Assembly: GCF_031755915.1 (NCBI RefSeq)
Contig: NC_083383.1
Location: 872,001 to 936,000 of the forward strand
Reading direction: 5' to 3'
From: Ziziphus jujuba
Taxonomy: Eukaryota; Streptophyta; Magnoliopsida; Rosales; Rhamnaceae
DNA: 64,000 nt
The notes under the pieces are model-generated. The model had not been told where the DNA came from, made no database searches, and saw only the letters and a program-made list of their open reading frames with translations. Below, piece after piece: positions 53,694 to 64,000 of the stretch (its first letter is position 1; each line of letters opens with the position of its first letter). Made by a program: the position numbers and the translations under genes.

Positions 53694-55910
53694 TGTCAGG
53701 ACCCGTCCAGAATTCCTCCCCGGAACCCTAGACAAGCCCTGATCCCAGGGAAATACCACCGAACCTTACAACGGAAAATCCGGCAGCACCTCCCCTAAGG
53801 GTAGGATTAACCAAAAATTACCTGCACTCAAAACACACTTCTATAAATATCCCCTTATTCCTCCCACAATACTACAAATTGATTCCACAAATTTCAGCAC
53901 TTCAAATAACAGCAACTCAGTGCATAAATAATAACTACACGTCCAATACAGTATACAGAGCATTATACAGATAAATGTGGAATTTATACAATGACAGATA
54001 AGAAGTAATACAGGATGGAGAGGAAAAAGGGAAGAAATACTTCTTGTACTTTCGGCAACGAACTGAGATGTTGGGCTCGCCCCGGACAATCAACGTCTCC
54101 CAACCTGGACCTAGGGGAATGGAATTTAAAAACGTGAGATGCTAATCATCTCAGTGAGTGACCCTATCTACTGAACACCTTTAATATAATAATATACCGA
54201 ATTAAAGAGATTTAATTAATCAATACCAAACAATTAAATAAATAAATAAATAAACATTTGAAGTAATAATTTCTCTCAAAACCCTCACTATTCACTCCGT
54301 TGGAAATGTTCCCCTTTTAAAACAATTTCACAAAACCCGATATTCGTACTTCCCGAAAACCAAGGGACCAAATAATTTAATAAACAACAAATAAATAAAT
54401 AAATATCCCAAATATAAATAAACTGCAATAAATTATAATAAATAATTTTTGAACACTTTTGGGGTTTGAAACTTTATTTGAAAATTTCACTTGACGCACC
54501 ACACCATATACCAGTGATGCCCTCCGATACCCAGCATCCTGAGCACCAACTGGTTGGGAGATTAAAGAGAGAAACTTGCAAAAGGCACTTCGGCGTCCCG
54601 ACAGTACCGCTGCTGAAACCATCATCCCGACCAAGGAGGGGGGCGGCTGTGGCCAATAACAAACTTGCCTGCCCACGGTCCAATGGCAACTCACGGGTGA
54701 AATAATAATATTTGCTCGCTGAACCACATATACATGTACCAGAACACCAATACTGTGTGAATGCGTCTAAAATAATTATTAAACCAACCGTACCGTTTTC
54801 CAAAATTACCGTGGGAAATATACCAAATTTTCACAAAATACCATCCCATATATTTCCTTTTCACAATCCGATACGAAAACATCAATAACAAATAAATCAT
54901 AATTTTCTCGTAACACGAGGTGCAACAATTAAAATACCGCGGGCATAATTTATACAATTTAAACAAATATTTTCATAAAATAATTAACCCAATTATGCCC
55001 GAAAATAATACTTAAAACCTCGTACGATTATTACCGAAATATACTTTGCTCATGCATAATAAATAAATTAAATCACAATAAAACCATAATTAAATTGTAC
55101 CACATGAGCATAATTTAAATACCAATTAAACATAATTAATTGCCCAAAATATTTTTTAAAGGTGGGTCACTCACCTGGAGCATGCAATTAACCTAAGATT
55201 CACTATGGAATCAATTCCATGACTCACCCGTGCTCCTAGAACAAAATCCACACACAGTCAAATAAATTAATATTTTAATCGGATAATAATACCTGGTATC
55301 CGGGAGGTCAAACACAAACGTTATCCAAAATAGTCGAATAATATACCGAATCGAAACTCGAGTGATGAGGATCACGGATTCGGTCTTACTTTCCAGTGAT
55401 CGGACCCGAGGTGGCCGGAATCTCGCCGGAAAGCTTTCGGGTTTCGACTCCTCAATTCTCCCAAACCGTCGCAAATTGGTGGAAAAGGATGCCGGATTCG
55501 GGTTCATGAGGTCGAACACAGTGGACAAGGACCGGCGATGTGACTGGGTACTCGCCGGAACAGTAACTTCCGGCGAGCCGCCGCGGTCATCGGCAATCGT
55601 CGCCGGCGGCGGCGCGTGTGGTGGCCGTTGGCTGAGGTTTTTTTCAGATTTGTAGATCGAGGGGAGAGGAATCCAACGGGACCGGCGATGAGGCAAACGG
55701 AGGCCGGACGGCGGAGAAATCGGGGTTTGAAGAATTTCGGCCCCTCACCGGAAAAAGCTCCGATCCCGACGCGTCGGAGGTCCCGTGGCCGTGAAATTTG
55801 GTGGGTAAGCCGGACTTGAGGAGGTGGTGAGGGGTGGCTGGCATGTGTGGCCAGAAAGAGGTCAAACGGCGGTGGAGGGAAAAATCTAATAAAAAAAAAG
55901 ATAAAATTTT
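53694..55910 (-). mobile_element. LTR-like or LARD-like insertion inside copy 2 (minus strand)
   Basis: The plus-strand left edge reads TGTCAGGACCCG, so the minus-strand unit ends CGGGTCCTGACA, typical of a plant LTR end. Read on the minus strand it begins in a GC-rich block (about 55,360-55,860), passes through AT-rich DNA with the boxes tgagtgacccacc and gtcactcactgag, and ends near 53,694. No gag or pol frame is visible, so it is a solo-LTR or a large non-coding derivative. The other edge, near 55,870-55,990, is not resolved and no clear target duplication could be identified. Confidence 0.5.
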
Positions 55911-56167
55911 TACCTGAGTTTAGTTTGAGATATGAGAAAATACAAAAAAATGAGAGTGAGAGGAAATGAGATGCAAAGAGTGACCTTAGAGAAACCCCAC
56001 GAACGGCTGTGTAGAGGAAGAAGGAAAGGGTAAAAAAAAAACCTTTTGCGTAATTTTCAATTTTATCAAATGTATTTTTGTCCCAAGGTGGCTATTTTTT
56101 AAAAATAAAAAATTTTTATTATTTTTCTAAAATAGAATTGTAAGATGGCTATTTTTCGAAAAAACCC

Positions 56168-56658
56168 TTTTGATTTGATCCTCCTCTGATCCTACTTACA
56201 AAATATAGGACCCATTTAGAATATGGGCCCTAAAGGCACCCACAATGAAGGCTAAAGCGTAATTCCACAACAATGCATGGACCAAACATTTGTAAAGCCC
56301 AATTCTACGGGTACTGAATTCCCCTGCTTGTTTCAACTATTCTTCTTTTCTTTCCATTTTGGTTATGCTAGAAGTCATGCTTCTAGTCCTAGAATATTTG
56401 TGCTTGCAACTTATCAGAAATGAATTGACATGGAAAAAGAAAAACAGACAAAAAACAAGGGGGTTAAAAAAAAAAGGAAAGTGCAGTATGAAAAAACAAA
56501 ATTGGAAACGTTTTTTCGTTGAAGTGCAGGACAAAGAGAGGCTGCAAATGAGAATTGTCATATAAAGTTTCTAATCCTATAAATACAGAATGAGAAACAA
56601 ACAAATATATCAATTTTACATCAAAAATTATAAAATAAATCAATCAGTTTTACTTAAC

Positions 56659-56693
<35 letters not shown>

Positions 56694-56932
56694 ATCCAAC
56701 TAAAGCTAAAAAGGATGTTCAGAACATATGCTTAATACAGGATGTTCGGAACTCAATATGAATCCCTTGACATGAATGCAGAAAAATAAAAAGATTTTTA
56801 TGATAAGCAAAAGCTAAAGAATGCTTGATCCAAACGCATATTAACAATTAGCTGCTTATAAATTGGCTTGTATATATATGGGATAATCTAATTACAAATT
56901 CTTTTAATAAATCAAGCAAGTTGGTTTATGTG
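56168..56932. other. Spacer and 3' flank of the glutamate receptor-like gene
   Basis: It begins with tttt-gattt, the direct-repeat partner of 48969-48977, and contains an (AT)12(AC)4 compound microsatellite at 56659-56691. The right part should be GLR 3' UTR. Confidence 0.5.
56659..56691. repeat. (AT)n(AC)n compound microsatellite
   Basis: An AT run followed directly by AC repeats, about 240 bp downstream (minus-strand sense) of the GLR stop codon. Confidence 0.9.
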
Positions 56933-60556
<3,624 letters not shown>

Positions 60557-62130
60557 TTCTCAATTTGCCTTTCACAACTTTCTTTCTGCTCCCAAGATGA
60601 AACCAACTTGGGTTCTTCACAAGAGAATTACTGCAGAATTCATATTTTCTGCTGAGCATAAAAAAGATTTCCCTTTAAAGCTTTAGAGATATGATGATGA
60701 AAACCAATATTCTCTACTAAATTCGAATAAACAAAAGTTTGCAAAATCTATTCGAGTAACAAAACCCGATAACCTCATCCTTAACAGTAGATTTAAAATA
60801 AATAAATAAATAAATAATAATAATAAACAACTAATTAAACGTGAAACCTCTGTTTGACTTCCCAGAAAAGGGAGGGATGGAGGAACCTGTTCATATTGTC
60901 AAATTAAACTTCTATATATAAAGTTTATTTTACCATAATTTTCCTTTATCTGGAAACCGGAAGAACAGTCATGTGCTTCAACATTCTCATTTCACTTTAT
61001 TTCTTTCTCTAAGCATTTCATCAAACCAACACAACGAAAAAGAACCAAAGCATCAAAGTGACAGGTAAACAGTATAGAAGAAAACCAAAAGAATCTTCTT
61101 CTTCTTTTTTTCAAAGGGAAAAAGGAAAACGCAATCATGGAGACTCCAAAATTAGTAAGAAATGCTCATCCATGAAGCAAAGTATTTTGGTTTCGGAACC
61201 AAACCCAATTGATGCAATAAAAAGAAAATCAATACACAACTCCATAAAGATCCAAACTAGAAACTCACATAAAACAATGAAATCCATTATCCATATAAAG
61301 ACAAAGCATTCATCACCTACGTCCATCCGGGTTTACGGTTAAAAGTCCATTATCGAAACCTTGAGTTTAAGAGGGTCAAAACAATCACAAACATATTAAA
61401 TATGCTTGAAATTCTTTCACGTGATATACAGGAAAATGACAACTTATTTTTTATTTTTTGGTTTTTAACATATGGTGCCATTTTAGGAATCCCGTACTCT
61501 TTCTATGTTGGTCATGCGGTGAGAATACCTTTTTTTTTTTCTTTTGGTAATAATTTCCTGAGAATACCCGGAGATAGACGTAAAGAACATTCACATTCTG
61601 GTCTACTCCACCCGTACAATTTTTCTGTTTTTTTTTTTTTTTTCCTCCTTTCATGCCTACTCACAACTCTCACCTGGAAAACGTGCAAACGAGCTTCGCT
61701 AGCTCTATTATTATAAGAAGCACAAAATATCATGTTAGAAGGATAAATTTTATGTAAATCCGATAAATTTTATGTAAATCCTCTCTATTTGACAATAATT
61801 AAATTTGTAATTTGCAACTTAAAAATTAAGTTATAACAGAGTTGTGAATATAATTTTTCATAATGAACCAATGTAAAGAATAAAATAGTCTATAGTTTTC
61901 AGGATAGTTCACATCTATAACCTATAGTGTTCAACACCAATGTCAAAATTATCTCTTTTTTTAATATATTTAATAAAAAAAGAAAAGAGAAGATGATTTA
62001 TTGCAAGCAGGCAATGACTTTCATGTTATTTTTTGTAGCACCTAATCCCACTTGATCTAATTTTTATTTGGAATATTTCGATTTAAAACCCGCGTGATAA
62101 ATGCTTACGTGTGCTATTATTTCTTTACCC
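60557..62130. other. GLR upstream region, no gene seen
   Basis: 1.57 kb. The first few hundred bases are the GLR promoter/5' UTR, with an (AATA)n tract near 60800-60830. Beyond 61,000 only short frames, poly-T tracts (61530, 61628) and a short tandem duplication of gataaattttatgtaaatcc around 61744-61780 are seen. Confidence 0.5.
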
Positions 62131-62137
62131 CACCACT

Positions 62138-62520
62138 CTCTGAACTTATGGTGGAATCAGATGCCCTCAACATTATCGGATGTCTAGCCAACAGAGACAA
62201 GAGGTCTCTTCACTGGAAAGCTCATCATATTGTTAGTGACATTTTTTTGTTGTCTCAAAATTTTGTAGACGCCTCTTTTGTTTGGGTCCCACGAGCAGCA
62301 AATAGAGTTGCTCACTCTGTAGGTCAATGGGCAAAGAGGCTTAGTTTCTTTGGTGAGGTGGATCACAACCACCTGCCTTCCTCTATTTTGTTGAATTTGA
62401 TTCAGGATAGTGATTCGGTTGTAGCTGCCTGAATCGGGGCTTGGCGATTGCCTGCCCTTTCTTTTGGTTTCGAATAGATTCCCAGTTTCACCCCAAAAAA
62501 AAAACAAAAAAAACAAAAAA
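62138..62520 (+). pseudogene. 3' fragment of a LINE-type retrotransposon (RNase H end plus A-rich tail)
   Basis: The frame LSELMVESDALNIIGCLANR ... FVWVPRAANRVAHSVGQWA is the C-terminal part of the plant LINE RNase H-like domain: the E-x-D-A strand, then the W-V-x-R-x-x-N-x-x-A-H motif. It ends at a stop at 62430-62432, followed by 60 bp and an A-rich tail (62493-62520). Reverse transcriptase and endonuclease sequences are absent, so this is a 5'-truncated, dead copy. A similar RNase H fold occurs in some host RVT_3 genes, but truncation plus the tail favours a LINE. Confidence 0.8.
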
Positions 62521-63616
62521 CCGACCCCGTCATTTCAATCCTCGTTTTGTCAATTTTTTGCTTTTGCCTATGACCGCAATCCTTATTCGTTCCACCAAAT
62601 TCCGTCCAACCAAATTCGTTATCGTCTTCGGTGGCAGTTGCAGCCGATTGGCCAAGCCCATGCTTCTGTCCCTTCCCTGCCCCAGTTCGAGTGGCAGTGC
62701 AGCAAATGCTGGAAAAACTACCAAAAAAAAAAAAATTTTCGTTATCGTCTTTCAAAATTTCTTACGAATATTTTTTTGCGGAAGACATCATCTATTCATC
62801 TTTGGCCTTTTCTTTTCTGTCCATTAAACGACAATTCGGTTATGAAGCTCTTACCGTTCTCGCTTTCCCTTCCTCCTTTATTTTTTGTCGCTGACAAGGT
62901 TACCCGAGCAATCAATCGCCAGGTCTCCTCAGCTCCCGAAAGCTTCTTTCTCTGTTTAGTTTCATCAAGTCGGTTCTGACCCAGCTGGACCGTGGTCCTT
63001 ATCACAACAGATGTGTGTATTACGTTTTAACTTGAATCAAAAGCCAGAGACTAGTTTGTCTCTACCAAGCCAATCACATAGGACAAAGTTCAACTGTTAT
63101 TCTCATCCGTCTAACCCACCCATGGAAAACGTTTACAAAATGCAAATATGGTGCAGTTTCCAGTTGCTCTCTATTCAGAATTACCTTTGTTCCAATGGTA
63201 AGAACCTTAGACATAAATTGGGTTAATTGACCGGAAATAAATACCACCAAAAAAATAAAAATAAAAAATCAAATATATTCGGCTTTCACTCTTTCTCTGA
63301 GTCAGCCCAACCAACTAATTAATTGGTTTAGACTCCACAGTCTCCGTTGTAATCGAAAGGATATCCTAATCTTATGTTATGCATATGTCTAACCTGGTGA
63401 ATTTAAATTAAATTACAAACCCACCGCTAAAATCCATAACGGTCCCAACTGAGTCGAGTTCCTACCTTTGTTTTTGCGAGTTGACAATATATTGGTACAT
63501 AATGCAGTAATCATTCTAAGCAAATAATTAGTGGCAACTGGAACTTCAACTTTTCCTGATAAGTTAATTTGCTCATGCTATCTTTTCATGTTGACCTGAA
63601 CGTCAATTTGTGAATC
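62521..63616. other. Spacer right of the LINE fragment
   Basis: About 1.1 kb with several overlapping frames of 60-170 codons in both strands, rich in Phe, Ser and Lys and without domain features. I do not support any as a gene. The right end may be 3' UTR of the partial gene that follows. Confidence 0.4.
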
Positions 63617-63975
63617 TCAGAGCTCTCCATCTGATCCACCAACATGGCCATTTCCATGATGCAAATCACTGTACATACACAAAATTAATAATTCAGAAGA
63701 GCCAGTGACGAGTAGGGTCAATGATTTTGCTCAGAAGCCCTAAAAGTCTACTGTATGAAAAACATGGAAATTAACCTCCCTGACATCGCAGAACGTTGCT
63801 AAAATTTGGCCAAGTTTCATATATAGAATACGTAATAGTATTTGCATATTGCAGTGATGGTTGAATTAGATACTGAACCTTACCTTGTTTTGCTGCAATG
63901 CTTACTCAGACCTTGACATAAAACCTTGCTCACATCTCCTACCTTGACAGACCCTTTCTTTATCAGTTCCGCCAA
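63617..63975 (-). CDS. Partial gene: last two exons of an unidentified protein
   Basis: Two minus-strand exons, 63975-63884 and 63668-63617, have clean AG/GT borders and join in frame to LAELIKKGSVKVGDVSKVLC and on through CSKTSDLHHGNGHVGGSDGEL to a stop, 47 codons. An acceptor (tgcag) precedes the first of them, so coding continues to the right of the window edge at 64000. I do not recognise the protein. The pattern (helical Leu/Lys-rich end, then a Gly/His-rich tail) gives no function. The splice prediction rests on junction consensus and open frame only. Confidence 0.45.
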
Positions 63976-64000
63976 CTGCATTTATAAATTAACATGAACG

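Larger units (their letters stand above)
51652..56167. mobile_element. Non-autonomous TIR element, copy 2, inverted and interrupted
   Basis: It starts GGGTTTTTTTGAAAAATAGTC and ends with the complementary CTATTTTTCGAAAAAACCC. Its first 690 bp are the reverse complement of the right part of copy 1 and its last 170 bp the reverse complement of the left part of copy 1, so the two copies belong to one family in opposite orientation. The interior 52,340-53,690 has no long frame; from 53,694 an unrelated LTR-like sequence is inserted. No transposase is recognisable, so mobility would need an autonomous relative. The superfamily (Mutator-like) is an inference. Confidence 0.7.

Noticed and set aside
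53841..54966. Several 80-116-codon frames inside the LTR-like insertion taken as gag or pol
   Set aside because: None contains a zinc knuckle, protease, reverse transcriptase or integrase motif.
55211..55696. 161-codon frame in the GC-rich block taken as a host gene
   Set aside because: Lies inside an LTR-like insertion and shows only compositional Arg/Pro/Ser bias; reported as a finding, not as a gene.
62441..62979. Frames of 128 and 171 codons right of the LINE fragment
   Set aside because: Two equally long frames overlap in different phases, both biased by T/C-rich DNA; no motif, start context or splice signal favours either.

Overview
The window is nuclear DNA of a flowering plant, a eudicot and probably a rosid. 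The evidence is intron-rich genes with GT-AG junctions, AT-rich spacers full of (AT)n and poly-A/T tracts, eukaryotic tRNA genes, and plant-only families (MLO, GLR, ATL, chloroplast GAPDH-B, plant-type IRE1). No species can be named from sequence alone. I rebuilt exon-intron models by hand from splice sites, reading frame and family knowledge; no alignment was run.

Left part (0.1-15.5 kb). This holds MCD1 (chloroplast division, minus), tRNA-Trp(CCA), an ATL80/ATL8-type RING-H2 E3 ligase (minus), OEP21 (chloroplast outer-envelope channel, minus), divergently the OST1/ribophorin I subunit of oligosaccharyltransferase (plus), and the lumenal immunophilin FKBP18 (minus). From memory, these are the neighbours of two duplicated Arabidopsis chromosome 1 segments (about At1g20810-At1g20830 and At1g76400-At1g76410), so the order looks ancestral.

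Middle part (16-32 kb). Two MLO genes lie on the minus strand: a clade II/MLO1-like gene, and a clade V-like gene ending in the D-F-S-F tail tetrapeptide of powdery-mildew susceptibility MLOs. Between them are tRNA-Asp(GTC) and a DHHC protein S-acyltransferase of the PAT21/PAT22 type.

Right-middle part (33-48.5 kb, plus strand). This holds a small chloroplast inner-envelope-type membrane protein, GAPB (Calvin-cycle GAPDH with the redox C-terminal extension), IRE1 (ER-stress kinase/RNase) and a secreted GH17 beta-1,3-glucanase with an X8/CBM43 domain.

Right part (49-64 kb). Two copies of one terminal-inverted-repeat element lie in opposite orientation (about 48,978-50,717 and 51,652-56,167), the second carrying an LTR-like insertion with a GC-rich block. 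Next come a GLR3-type glutamate receptor-like channel gene (minus), a 3' LINE fragment with RNase H coding sequence, and the last two exons of an unidentified gene cut by the window edge.

The most notable structure is the 7.2-kb back-to-back transposon pair. Its outer ends are flanked by a near-perfect 9-bp direct repeat, as if the pair had moved as one composite unit. I saw no unfamiliar multi-gene system.
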